Below are positions 16,937 through 25,911 of a DNA stretch of 64,000 nt, in pieces (position 1 is the stretch's first letter; each line of letters opens with the position of its first letter). The notes under the pieces were generated by a model. That model made no database searches and was not told the origin of the DNA. It saw nothing but the letters and a program-made list of their open reading frames with translations. Origin of the DNA: Williamsia limnetica (lineage in GTDB: Bacteria; Actinomycetota; Actinomycetes; Mycobacteriales; Mycobacteriaceae); NCBI RefSeq assembly GCF_003217475.1, contig NZ_QJSP01000003.1, positions 186,001-250,000 of the forward strand, in the 5' to 3' direction. A program made the position numbers and the translations under genes.

Positions 16937-17887
16937 GTGTCAGGCGTAATCCAGGGTTTCACGGTGATCTTCATCGTGGTGTTCGTCGGGTTCATTCTCG
17001 GCCGCACCGAAGCGCTGGGCCCTGGCGCGGTGATCGTGTTGTCGCGCTTGGTGTTCTTCGTCTGCACCCCGGCGTTGCTCTTCTCCTCCCTCGCCAAGGC
17101 AGACCTCGCGGACGTGTTCTCCACGACGCTGGTGGTCGCCGGCGGCAGCGCACTACTCGTCGGAGCGATCTATTTCGTGATCGCCCGGTGGCTGCTGAAA
17201 CGGCAGGTACCCGAAGCCACCATCGGCGCGCTGTCCGCGTCGTACGTGAACAGCGCCAACCTGGGTATCCCGATCGCGATCTTCGTTCTCGACGACGCGT
17301 CCTTCGTGGCACCGCTACTGCTGTTCCAGATCATGGTCTACTCGCCGCTGGCGCTCACCGCCCTCGACCTCACCGCCGTGGGTCGCACCGATGCCGACGG
17401 CGCCACCCGTCGAATATCGTTCCGCGACACCGTCGTGACGCCGTTCACCAACCCGATCGTGTTGGGCGGCGCAGCAGGTCTGCTGATCTCCGTTCTCGGG
17501 GTCACCCTCCCCGAAGCCGTGATGGAACCGTTCGACATGCTGGGCAACGCTTCGGTCCCGGGCGCTCTCCTGGTGTTCGGGCTGTCGCTGACCGGCGTCA
17601 GCGTGCTGCAGAAGGGGCAGAGTCCGCGCCGCGACGTCGCACTGGCCGCTTTCCTGAAGATGGTCGTCCAGCCCGTGCTGGTCTATTTCCTCGCCCGGTT
17701 TGCCTTCGGCGCCACCGGACACGAACTCTTCGCCCTCGTCGTCATCGCCGCGCTACCGACAGCCCAGAACGTCTTGGTGTACGCCACGCGCTATCAGCGT
17801 GGCGTGGTGCTGGCGAGAGACTCTGCGTTGGTCACGACGCTCATCGCGATACCGGCGATCGCCTTGATCGCCTTCTTGCTCGCCTGA
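16937..17887 (+). CDS. AEC family (auxin-efflux-carrier type) transporter
   Basis: A 316-residue integral membrane protein with about ten hydrophobic helices in two inverted five-helix halves. SRLVFFVCTPALLFSSLAKAD in the first half and NSANLGIPIAIFVL near residue 110 are hallmarks of the AEC/PIN-like superfamily, as is AALPTAQNVLVYATRY near the C-terminus. Relatives export malonate, malate or other organic anions; the substrate here is unknown. The start is a GTG at 16937 without a clear ribosome site. It converges on the serine-hydrolase gene with four bases between the stops. Confidence 0.85.
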   Translation: MSGVIQGFTVIFIVVFVGFILGRTEALGPGAVIVLSRLVFFVCTPALLFSSLAKADLADVFSTTLVVAGGSALLVGAIYFVIARWLLKRQVPEATIGALSASYVNSANLGIPIAIFVLDDASFVAPLLLFQIMVYSPLALTALDLTAVGRTDADGATRRISFRDTVVTPFTNPIVLGGAAGLLISVLGVTLPEAVMEPFDMLGNASVPGALLVFGLSLTGVSVLQKGQSPRRDVALAAFLKMVVQPVLVYFLARFAFGATGHELFALVVIAALPTAQNVLVYATRYQRGVVLARDSALVTTLIAIPAIALIAFLLA

Positions 17888-17891
17888 GTCG

Positions 17892-19058
17892 CTACGCGAT
17901 CGGGTGATCCGGTGCGATCAACTCCGCGATGTCGGTGGCAAGCGGATATGCGATGTTGCCCTCCTGCGTCCCCTTCACGGTAGGGGTCGCCGCCACCGCG
18001 ACGGTCACGGTGCCGATCTTCGATCGGTGGGCAGGCAGTGTCAGGACCGTCGAGGTGTACCCGTTGAAAAACGGGTTCGCATAGAACCAGTCGTTGTTGA
18101 TGAACACACCCAGACCGTACGAGCGCGCAGTCGTCAGAGTCGCCGAACCGAACGGTAGCCCGGCCAGCCCCTGGTCGGTGAGCTCGCGATAGCCGTTCTC
18201 GCCGAGAAACCGTGAGGATCCCAGCAGCGCATCGAAGCTCGAGGCGGCGTCGTCGATGGTGGTCGTCTGCACGGAACCGTTCGCGATGGTCCACGACGGA
18301 CTCCAGCTGATGGTGTCCTCATAAACGCCGCGATCGGTGCTGAATCCGTGCAGTGCAGGCGCCGGAATGGCCGGTCCCTGATTCGACACCGTGTGGTCGA
18401 GGCCGAGTGGATTCGAGATGTAGGTGCGCAGCAGCTCGGCCAGCGGCGTGCCGGTCGCCTTTTCGAGGACCAGACCCAGGATGACGTAGTTGCTGTGTGA
18501 GTACCCGAACTCTGTTCCGGGTTCGAAGGTGCGTTCCTGCGCGAAGGAGAACGACAGCAGCTCGTCCGGTGTCCAGTTCTTGTGGACATCGGCGAGGTTC
18601 TGCTCGTTGAACGACTCGTCGGTCACGTAGTCGGGGTAACCCGCGGTCATCGACGCCAGTTGGCGTGGGGTCACCTTGTCGGCATACGGCAGGTCGGGAC
18701 GCCACTTCGAGATCGGTTCGTCGAAGCCGACGATCCCTCTCTTTGCCAACTCGACCAAGAGCGCGCCCGTATACGTGATCGCGATGGCTCCGTTGCGGAA
18801 GTGATCTCGGGTGGTTGCGGGCACCCCCGGCGCGGCCTCACCGAACGCGATGTCGGCGATGACCCTGCCATCCACCCGGACCTGCACGATCGCCGAACGC
18901 AGGTTGCCGTCGCCGATCGTGTCGAGAATCAACTCGTCGACCGCGGCCGGCAGGTCGATGTCGGCGGTCGCCGGGGCGACGCCGCTCGTCAGACCGGCCA
19001 CCACCGCAGCCGACACGGCGACCGCAGACATGGTTCTGGCCAGGCGGAACAACTTCAT
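17892..19058 (-). CDS. Secreted serine-hydrolase (beta-lactamase) family protein lacking the catalytic SxxK
   Basis: A 388-residue exported protein with a signal peptide (MKLFRLARTMSAVAVSAAVV, cleavage near ATA-D at 33). The overall fold is class C beta-lactamase/DD-peptidase: TPRQLASMTAGYPDY, FEPGTEFGYSHSNYVILGLVLE and NPLGLDHTV. The nucleophile motif, normally RxGSxxK, reads FRNGAIAITYTG (residues 87-98), so Ser is Ala91 and Lys is Ile94. YSN is YSH, and the third HxG-type motif is FNGYTS. All three active-site elements are therefore altered. It may be a pseudo-enzyme, for example a binding protein for peptidoglycan, or use other chemistry. The frame is intact, arguing for selection rather than decay. 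It is transcribed divergently from the DUF1707 gene. Confidence 0.8.
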   Translation of the reverse strand: MKLFRLARTMSAVAVSAAVVAGLTSGVAPATADIDLPAAVDELILDTIGDGNLRSAIVQVRVDGRVIADIAFGEAAPGVPATTRDHFRNGAIAITYTGALLVELAKRGIVGFDEPISKWRPDLPYADKVTPRQLASMTAGYPDYVTDESFNEQNLADVHKNWTPDELLSFSFAQERTFEPGTEFGYSHSNYVILGLVLEKATGTPLAELLRTYISNPLGLDHTVSNQGPAIPAPALHGFSTDRGVYEDTISWSPSWTIANGSVQTTTIDDAASSFDALLGSSRFLGENGYRELTDQGLAGLPFGSATLTTARSYGLGVFINNDWFYANPFFNGYTSTVLTLPAHRSKIGTVTVAVAATPTVKGTQEGNIAYPLATDIAELIAPDHPIA

Positions 19059-19193
19059 GGGGGTCCTCCGGTCTCGACTGAGAAAACACTATCCCGGCAC
19101 CTGTCCGTACGGGCGGCGAACGAGTCGATGGTCGTTCCGGCGACAACCGCCGGGCTGTGGTCGCGACCACGGGCACCGGCTAACCTCACAAGG

Positions 19194-19844
19194 GTGAGTG
19201 AACTGATTCCTTCCGATGACCCTGATCAGGGGCGCAGCCGCCTACGCGCGAGCGACAGCGACCGAGACTTCGTTCACCAGATCTTGTCCTCTGCGATGAG
19301 CCAGGGCCACCTGAGTCCGGCCGAGTACGAGGAACGGGCCGAAAAAGCGGTTGCTGCCAAAACTTTCGGTGAACTCGATTCACTCACCGACGATCTGCCC
19401 GTCAACCAGCTGACGACCGCGGCGGTCGCCACCTCGCGTCGGGTGAATCAAGCATCGGCAGGTGTCGAGGTGATCACCAGCCGCGTGGCCGTGATGAGTG
19501 GCTCCGAACTCAAGGGGCGCGTCGCCGTCGGCGAACATCTCAACGCCTTCGCCATGATGGGCGGCATCGAGATCGATCTGCGTGACGCCGAGTTCACGTC
19601 TGATCAGCTGACGATCCGGGCGAACGCCATCATGGGCGGCATCGAGATCGTCGTACCCCACGATGCGACGGTGCGCATCACGGGGATGGGCATCATGGGC
19701 GGGTTCAGCGGCAGCCGCAACGCCGAAGGCAAAGGCGTCCCGGGTGCTCCGACGATCACCGTCAGTGGGCTCGCCATCATGGGTGGTGTCGAGGTGGTGC
19801 GTCGCAGCCCGCATGGCCAGGGGAAGATGTCGCTCGACAAATGA
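19194..19844 (+). CDS. DUF1707 domain protein with LiaF-like C-terminal repeats
   Basis: A 216-residue cytoplasmic protein. Residues 15-65 are the DUF1707 helix (LRASDSDRDFVHQILSSAM, HLSPAEYEERAEKAVAAKTFGEL). The second half repeats the unit MGGIEI / IMGGVEV four times, a LiaF/DUF2154-like beta-strand stack of the kind found in envelope-stress proteins. The GTG at 19194 was chosen because TAACCT, a -10 element, ends about 8 bases before it, giving a leaderless mRNA; no ribosome site is present. The next gene is convergent. Function unknown; a link to envelope homeostasis is inferred from the domain only. Confidence 0.83.
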   Translation: MSELIPSDDPDQGRSRLRASDSDRDFVHQILSSAMSQGHLSPAEYEERAEKAVAAKTFGELDSLTDDLPVNQLTTAAVATSRRVNQASAGVEVITSRVAVMSGSELKGRVAVGEHLNAFAMMGGIEIDLRDAEFTSDQLTIRANAIMGGIEIVVPHDATVRITGMGIMGGFSGSRNAEGKGVPGAPTITVSGLAIMGGVEVVRRSPHGQGKMSLDK

Positions 19845-19856
19845 CCTGGGGGTCGC

Positions 19857-20903
19857 TCAGCGATAGGCCGCGACGAACGGGCACTCGAACGGGTCGGCGT
19901 AACCCATGCCCACACGGTTGAGGTATTTGATGACGATGCCGTACGACTCGACCAGGCCTGCTTCGGTGTACGGGATATCGTTCTCGAGGCAGTAGCGGCG
20001 GACGAGCGGCCGGGCCTGTCGCAGGCTCGCACTCGGCATGCTCGGGAACAGATGGTGCTCGATCTGCAGGTTCAGACCGCCCATCGCCCAGTCCATCGCC
20101 CGACCACCGCGGACATTGCGTGAGGTACGGACCTGCCGCTCGAAGAAGTTGACGCGCACGTCCTTCGGAACGATCGGCATGCCCTTGTGGTTGGGGGCGA
20201 AACTGGCGCCCATGTAGAGCCCGAAGACCACCGACTGCACCACCAGGAAGACCGCGCCGACGCCCCAGCCCATGGCACTGAACACAATCACCGGGAAGCC
20301 GATCAACCGGATCGAGAGCAGTGCGAGCTCGAGGCGACGACGGCTCGGGCGGCTGCCGTCGAACAGCACCTTCAGGGACTCGAAGTGCAGGTTGACACCT
20401 TCGAGCGTGAGCATCGGGAAGAACAGCCAGCCCTGGTGCGCACGGATCCAGCCTTTGAGACCACCGGTGTCCTCGAAGTCCTCGGGCACGAACATCAGCG
20501 CTCCGGTCGCGATGTCGCCGTCCTTGCCGATCTTGTTCGGATTCGCGTGGTGCTTCGAGTGCTTGCCCTGCCACCAGCCGTAACCCAGGCCCACGATCAG
20601 GTTGCCGATCAGGCGGGCCGCCCATTCATTCGCCTTGCCGGAGGCGAACACCTGCTTGTGAGCGCTGTCATGCGACAGAAATGCCGTCTGAGTGAACAAG
20701 ATTCCGAATACTGGAGCAATCGCTATCTGCCACCAACTCGAACCGAGGGCGAAGACGACACCGAACGTGGCGAGAAACGCACCGAGCAGTAACGCCAACC
20801 TGCCCGCATACCAGCCGACCCTGCGTTCGAGCAGGCCAAGAGCTTTTACCTCGGAAATAAGGTCCGCATACAGTCGAACCTGATCGTTCCGAGTCGTGTC
20901 CAT
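19857..20903 (-). CDS. Membrane fatty-acid desaturase (acyl-CoA type)
   Basis: A 348-residue di-iron membrane desaturase with the three His boxes HDSAHK (near residue 80), HSKHH (near 118) and QIEHHLFP (near 275), and four main hydrophobic segments. The Q in the third box (QIEHH) groups it with front-end/linoleoyl-type and DesA3-like enzymes of actinobacteria. It would introduce a double bond into acyl chains at the cytoplasmic face, using ferredoxin or a reductase such as Rv3230c; no such partner is adjacent. The start is set at the ATG with CATACT about 7 bases upstream, which fits a leaderless transcript; an upstream extension lacks support. Confidence 0.9.
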   Translation of the reverse strand: MDTTRNDQVRLYADLISEVKALGLLERRVGWYAGRLALLLGAFLATFGVVFALGSSWWQIAIAPVFGILFTQTAFLSHDSAHKQVFASGKANEWAARLIGNLIVGLGYGWWQGKHSKHHANPNKIGKDGDIATGALMFVPEDFEDTGGLKGWIRAHQGWLFFPMLTLEGVNLHFESLKVLFDGSRPSRRRLELALLSIRLIGFPVIVFSAMGWGVGAVFLVVQSVVFGLYMGASFAPNHKGMPIVPKDVRVNFFERQVRTSRNVRGGRAMDWAMGGLNLQIEHHLFPSMPSASLRQARPLVRRYCLENDIPYTEAGLVESYGIVIKYLNRVGMGYADPFECPFVAAYR

Positions 20904-21000
20904 GCCTGAACAGTATGGTGTGCAGCCCATTCGTGCATCCAACTCCGGACGGAGTGGCGACCCTCTACTTCAGGACTAGGCCCGGGTGTCCCACCCGCAA

Positions 21001-21062
21001 ACGCTCCACATATACGAAGACGCGCCACTTATAAGTGGCGCGTCTTCGCAAAGGTGGAGCGT
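21001..21062. repeat. Dispersed palindromic element, family 2, copy a
   Basis: A 62-base double palindrome. Outer arms are ACGCTCCAC/GTGGAGCGT; inner arms are CGAAGACGCGCCACTT and its complement. The same element, also 62 bases, occurs at 62462-62523. It lies 8 bases from the stop of the vWA gene and upstream of the desaturase, so it may terminate the vWA transcript. Confidence 0.85.
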
Positions 21063-21069
21063 GTGCAGC

Positions 21070-23073
21070 TCAGCGCCGGCCGCGACGGCGTTTGCCACCG
21101 AGGTAGTCGCCGACCACCGCAGCGCCGAGTCCATCGAGATCAGGGGCGACCACGCGCCCCGATACCCTGCGTGCCATCTGATCGACGAACTGTACGAGTC
21201 CCGGGTCGTCGCCGAGCCGGAAAATGCTCACCTGAGCGCCCATCCTGGCCACATTGTCCAGCTCTCGGACAGTCGCTCCGAGTGTTGCCGGATGCGGTGG
21301 GTAGTAGAAGAACGGCTCACCACCGGGCAGCAGATGCGCGGTCGGCTCACCATCGGTGACGATGAGTACCACGGGCTGGGCGTTCGGATGCTTCCGAAAA
21401 TGCCGCTGTGCCAACAGCAGAGCGTGATGCAGGTTGGTGCCCTGCTGCCGCATGCCGTCGAGACCGATCAGCTCACTCATCTCCAGGGTGCGCGCATAGT
21501 GCCCGAACGAGATCAGTTCGAGCTCGTCTGAGCGGAAACGCGTCGATATCAGGTGGTTGAGGGCCATCGCGGTGCGCTTCATCGGGGTCCAGCGATTCTC
21601 CAGCCACATCGAGAACGACGTGTCCACCAGCAGTGCGACCGCGGCCTGGCTACGAGCCTCCGTCTCGCCCACCTCGACGTCGCGCACGTTGATCTTCACA
21701 CCGTCGCGGAGCATGCCGTTGCCGGCGTGCAGTTTGTCCGGATCCTCGGAGATGGTGCGCAGCACCGCATTCGAGACCGTTCGCGTGACATCCCAGGGCT
21801 CGGTGTCGCCGAACTCCCACTCTCGAGAGGACCCGGTGGGCTCCCCCGCCTGACCCGACCGTCGCGTCTGCCGATCACCGCCACGGCCCGAGAGCTGTTC
21901 TGCGACGTCTTTGAAGATCGACTGACCCAGCTGCCTCATCGCCTTGGGTGACAGGCGCAGTTGACCGTCACTGCCTTTCTCGAGCAGCCCCTGATCTTTG
22001 AGAGCTTTCTCGAGTTCGGACAAGGTCCTGGCGTCGACGGCCGCATCGGCTCCGAGCTGCCGGGCGAGCGCATCGAGGTCGACGTCGTCGAGATGCGCAC
22101 CCGAATACTGCTGCGACAGTTGCTCTGACAGCGATTCCAGCTCGGCCAGATCCTGCAGGGCACCGGCGCCTTCGCCCATGCCCATGCCCTGACCGCCTTC
22201 GAAGTCCTGGCCTTCGCCCCACCCCATACCCGGACGGGCCTGCTGCAACTGCGAATCCATCTGCGCGAGCTGATTCATCAGATCCGGCGACCCGAAGGCC
22301 TGCTGCGACAGCTGATCGAGCTCGGCTCGCTGTTCATCCGACAGCGAGTTGTAGAACTGCTGCGCGGCAGCGGCTCGGGCGGCCAGCGAATCGATCAGCT
22401 CATCGGTGTTCTTCGGGTTCTCCGGGAAGAATTCGCCGTGCTTGTCCATGAACTCACCGAACTGCTCGGTGGTGTCCTCGCCACGGTTGTGCGCCGCCAG
22501 CAACTCGTTGAGATCTTTGAGCATGTCCGCGATGCGCTGCCGGTCTTCCTCGGTGGCGCCCTCGAGCGCCTCCTTCATCCCCGCGAAGCGCTGGTCCAGC
22601 AATTCGCGCCCCAGCAGATCTTTGATCTTGTCGTACTTCTCCTTCGCCTCAGGACTGCGCCAGTCGTAGTTGGCGAGGTCCTGAACCGCTTGCGCGGTGG
22701 ACGTCGGCAGATTCTGGATCTGCATCTCGGCGAACCGGGCCTCGTCGTCGAGGTCGCGGGCGAGTTGCTTACGCTCGTCGAGCACCGCGTCGTCGAGCAG
22801 CTGCCGGATCTCCTCGAACGTCCCGTTTAAATTGCGCGACTTCAGGATCTCTTCGCGACGCTTGTTCACCATCTCGCGGAGTTCGTCGAGTCCACGCATG
22901 TTCTCGCTGCCCCGACGCAGGTATTCCCGCATCGCGGCCTGTGGTGAGCCACCGGCCATCACATCGTCGCCGATGGCGTCGAGTGCTTCGCGCAGATCGA
23001 CGGGCGGTGCGAGCGGGTCGGGCCCACCGGTGTAGCGCAAATAGCGTGCGCGATGAAAGTTACTGCGGGCCAT
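21070..23073 (-). CDS. vWA-domain protein of a MoxR-type chaperone pair (Rv0959-like)
   Basis: A 667-residue protein with a long Glu/Gln-rich helical N-terminal part (including GQDFEGGQGMGMGEGAGA) and a C-terminal von Willebrand A domain. The MIDAS motif is DTSFS in ALLVDTSFSMWLENRW, with later TDGEPTAHLLPGG. It is encoded 31 bases after an AAA+ ATPase. Such pairs resemble the D and I subunits of magnesium chelatase but act as metal-dependent assembly chaperones for other targets; M. tuberculosis has the same pair as Rv0958-Rv0959. The target is unknown. Confidence 0.88.
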   Translation of the reverse strand: MARSNFHRARYLRYTGGPDPLAPPVDLREALDAIGDDVMAGGSPQAAMREYLRRGSENMRGLDELREMVNKRREEILKSRNLNGTFEEIRQLLDDAVLDERKQLARDLDDEARFAEMQIQNLPTSTAQAVQDLANYDWRSPEAKEKYDKIKDLLGRELLDQRFAGMKEALEGATEEDRQRIADMLKDLNELLAAHNRGEDTTEQFGEFMDKHGEFFPENPKNTDELIDSLAARAAAAQQFYNSLSDEQRAELDQLSQQAFGSPDLMNQLAQMDSQLQQARPGMGWGEGQDFEGGQGMGMGEGAGALQDLAELESLSEQLSQQYSGAHLDDVDLDALARQLGADAAVDARTLSELEKALKDQGLLEKGSDGQLRLSPKAMRQLGQSIFKDVAEQLSGRGGDRQTRRSGQAGEPTGSSREWEFGDTEPWDVTRTVSNAVLRTISEDPDKLHAGNGMLRDGVKINVRDVEVGETEARSQAAVALLVDTSFSMWLENRWTPMKRTAMALNHLISTRFRSDELELISFGHYARTLEMSELIGLDGMRQQGTNLHHALLLAQRHFRKHPNAQPVVLIVTDGEPTAHLLPGGEPFFYYPPHPATLGATVRELDNVARMGAQVSIFRLGDDPGLVQFVDQMARRVSGRVVAPDLDGLGAAVVGDYLGGKRRRGRR

Positions 23074-23104
23074 AAGTGTTTCCCGTCGAAAGATCTAGTG
23101 GTCT

Positions 23105-24520
23105 CTAGCCATAGATGGTCTGGCCTTCTTCGTCGGCCTCTTTGCCGATCCTGCGCGCCAAGAACAGCCCTTCAAGGGCGAGCTCCAACGCGCTGGCCCG
23201 CTCACCGTCGTCGGTGATGTCGAAGCGTTCGGCGATCTTGTTGACCACCGGCTCCGTGCCCTCGGGCATCGAACTGAGCAGCTGCGATGCCGATACCCGA
23301 TCACCGGTGACGATCGGTTCGCTGGCCTCCAGTGCGGTGACGAGCGTGGCGAGGTCGACTCCGCCGAGATGCGCACGGACGGTGTCGGCGGTCGACTTCC
23401 GGAGGAGGTGTTCGAGGATTTCGAGTTCACGACCCTCCTCACCGGATTCGAACTCCACCTTGCCGCGCAGGACCTCGATGACCGACGAGAGGTCGACGAT
23501 GCGGGCCACCGGGAACTCCTCGCCGAGGACCGCTGATCGGTGCAACGCCGCCGCCGCGACCGTCTCGGCACCGGCGATGGCGAAACGCGCCGACACACCG
23601 GACCGCTGGTCGATCGCCGGATGGTCGCGCACGTGCCGGGTGAACCGGGCGATGATCTCGATCAGGAACGTCGGCACGGTGGCCATCAGATCGGCTTCTT
23701 GCTCGATGACCGCGATCTCGTCGTCAAGCTCGATCGGGTAGTGAGTGCGGATCTCGGCGCCGAAGCGATCCTTCAGCGGGGTGATGATCCGCCCGCGGTT
23801 GGTGTAGTCCTCGGGGTTGGCACTGGCCATCAGGACGACGTCGAGCGGCAGGCGCAGGCTGTAGCCGCGGACCTGGATGTCGCGTTCCTCCATCACGTTG
23901 AGCATCGCCACCTGGATCCGCTCGGCGAGGTCTGGCAACTCGTTGATGGCGACGATGCCGCGGTGTGCCCGCGGGATCAACCCGAAGTGGATGGTCTCGG
24001 GGTCACCGAGGCTGCGCCCTTCGGCCACCTTCATCGGATCGACGTCGCCGACGAGGTCGCCGACCGAGGTGTCGGGGGTCGCGAGCTTTTCGCTGTATCG
24101 CTCGCTGCGGTGCAACCAGCTGATGGGCAGGTCGTCCTGCAGATTCGCGGCCTTGCGGATGGACGCCGGGGTGATCGGCTCGAACGGGTGCTCGGCCAGT
24201 TCGGAGCCGTCGATGACAGGCGTCCATTCGTCGAGGAGCCCGGAGATGGTGCGCAGCAGTCGGGTCTTGCCCTGACCGCGCTCGCCGAGCATGACGACGT
24301 CGTGGCCGGCCAGCAACGCACGTTCGAGCTGCGGGATGACGGTGGCCTCGAAGCCGAGGATGCCGGGCCACGGATCGTCGCCCGAACGGAGCTTGGTCAG
24401 CAGGTTGTTGCGGATCTCGTCTTTGACGCTGCGCTGCACGTGACCGGACGCGCGCAGCTCCCCGAGGGTGCGCGGCGAGGGGTGGGCAGTGGTGATATTC
24501 GCGGTGTGGGGTGTGCTCAC
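23105..24520 (-). CDS. MoxR/magnesium-chelatase-like AAA+ ATPase (Rv0958-like)
   Basis: A 471-residue AAA+ ATPase. Walker A is GERGQGKTRLL near residue 75, the Walker B region is GIVAINELPDL, and ASANPEDYTNRGRIITPLKDRF carries the sensor and arginine-finger region typical of ChlI/MoxR ATPases. It acts with the adjacent vWA protein. The start is uncertain: a GTG at 24520 follows GGAAGGG by one base, another GTG lies at 24529, and a longer frame would run into the divergent CoA-transferase gene. In M. tuberculosis purH directly precedes this gene; here 6.5 kb of other genes separate them. Confidence 0.88.
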   Translation of the reverse strand: MSTPHTANITTAHPSPRTLGELRASGHVQRSVKDEIRNNLLTKLRSGDDPWPGILGFEATVIPQLERALLAGHDVVMLGERGQGKTRLLRTISGLLDEWTPVIDGSELAEHPFEPITPASIRKAANLQDDLPISWLHRSERYSEKLATPDTSVGDLVGDVDPMKVAEGRSLGDPETIHFGLIPRAHRGIVAINELPDLAERIQVAMLNVMEERDIQVRGYSLRLPLDVVLMASANPEDYTNRGRIITPLKDRFGAEIRTHYPIELDDEIAVIEQEADLMATVPTFLIEIIARFTRHVRDHPAIDQRSGVSARFAIAGAETVAAAALHRSAVLGEEFPVARIVDLSSVIEVLRGKVEFESGEEGRELEILEHLLRKSTADTVRAHLGGVDLATLVTALEASEPIVTGDRVSASQLLSSMPEGTEPVVNKIAERFDITDDGERASALELALEGLFLARRIGKEADEEGQTIYG

Positions 24521-24665
24521 CCCTTCCACGCTACGAGCACTCCCGCGGAAACGCACTCCTTTACGCCTGCAGAGGAACCGGCGGCGTCGTTCGGGGGTCG
24601 GCGTTTGGGGTCGTCGTTCGGAGGGTGTCGATCGGTCCGGCCGGCCGATGCGTGAGACTGGATCG

Positions 24666-25898
24666 ATGGTGGAGAACACAGCGCAGGACACACAGCTGCC
24701 GACAGGTGCCCTCGACGGAGTGCGGGTACTGGAGTTGGGTTCCCTGATAGCCGGCCCGTTCGGTGCCCGCCTCATGGGTGACCTGGGCGCTGACGTCATC
24801 AAGATCGAGGCACCCGGAAAACCGGACCCTCTGCGCGGCTGGGGTCAGGCCGAGCGCGACGGCCATCGGTTCCTGTGGACCGTCTACGCCCGCAACAAGC
24901 GCGCGGTCACGCTGGACCTGCGCAGCGACCGGGGCCGCGAACTGTTCCTGCAACTCGTCGACTCGTCGGACATCATCGTGGAGAACTTCCGCCCGGGGAC
25001 GCTCGAGAAGCTCGGACTCGGTTACGACGTACTCCACGAACGCAATCGCGGGATCATCCTGGTGCGGGTGTCGGGGTACGGGCAGACCGGACCCGACGCG
25101 GGTCGAGCCGGGTATGCGTCGGTCGCCGAGGCCGTCAGCGGCCTGCGCCATCTCAATGGATATCCCGATCAACCGCCGCCACGACTCGCGCTGTCGCTCG
25201 GGGACACGCTGGCGGGCATGTTCGCCGTGCACGGTGCCCTGGCCGCCCTCTATCGGCGCACCATCACCGGGGAGGGCCAGATCATCGACACCGCGCTGAA
25301 CGAGGCCTGTCTGGCCATCCAGGAATCAACGATCCCTGACTACGACCAGGGCGGGATCGTCCGCGGGCCGTCCGGCACCAGACTCGCGGGTATCGCCCCG
25401 TCCAACATCTACCCCACCGCGGAGGGTCGGATGGTGGTGATCGGCGCCAACCAGGACACCGTCTTTACCCGACTGTGCGCGGTCATGGGACAGCCGGAAT
25501 TGAGCAGTGACCCCCGGTTCGCCACGCACGCCGCGCGCGGCGAGAATCAGGACGAACTCGACGAGCTCATCGCAGCCTGGACCGCCGAACAACCGCACGA
25601 CAGTCTGATCGAGCGGCTCAGCGATGCCGGAGTGGTTGTGGGGCCGATCAACACTGTCGCCGAGGTGATCAAGGACCCTCAGTTGATCGCGCGCGGCATG
25701 ATCGCAGACCACTTCGACGAACGGATCGGCGAAAACGTGCGCGGCCCCGGGATCGTGCCGCAATTGACGGGCACCCCTGGCCGAATCCGGAACGCCGGGT
25801 CGGCCACCCCTGGCCAGCACAACTCGGAAGTCTATGGCTCGCTTCTGAACTTGAGTGAGGACGAGCTGGGCACGCTGGCGGAGGACGGCGTGATCTGA
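24666..25898 (+). CDS. CaiB/BaiF-type (family III) CoA transferase
   Basis: A 410-residue family III CoA transferase. The N-terminus GVRVLELGSLIAGPFGARLMGDLGADVIKIEAPGKP is canonical, followed by NKRAVTLDLRS and DIIVENFRPGTLEKLGLG, which includes the catalytic Asp/Glu region (usually ENFRPG), then SGYGQTGP. The enzyme moves CoA between carboxylic acids; relatives include formyl-CoA transferase, succinyl-CoA-dependent enzymes and racemases. The substrate is not deducible. The ATG at 24666 lacks a strong ribosome site; a GTG follows it at once. It is divergent from the AAA+ gene and belongs to an insertion in the Rv0954-Rv0959 block. Confidence 0.9.
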   Translation: MVENTAQDTQLPTGALDGVRVLELGSLIAGPFGARLMGDLGADVIKIEAPGKPDPLRGWGQAERDGHRFLWTVYARNKRAVTLDLRSDRGRELFLQLVDSSDIIVENFRPGTLEKLGLGYDVLHERNRGIILVRVSGYGQTGPDAGRAGYASVAEAVSGLRHLNGYPDQPPPRLALSLGDTLAGMFAVHGALAALYRRTITGEGQIIDTALNEACLAIQESTIPDYDQGGIVRGPSGTRLAGIAPSNIYPTAEGRMVVIGANQDTVFTRLCAVMGQPELSSDPRFATHAARGENQDELDELIAAWTAEQPHDSLIERLSDAGVVVGPINTVAEVIKDPQLIARGMIADHFDERIGENVRGPGIVPQLTGTPGRIRNAGSATPGQHNSEVYGSLLNLSEDELGTLAEDGVI

Positions 25899-25911
25899 CC
25901 GCCCGCCGCAC

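Noticed and set aside
23540-24655. Plus-strand frame of about 370 codons
   Set aside because: It is antisense to the AAA+ ATPase gene and has no protein family features.
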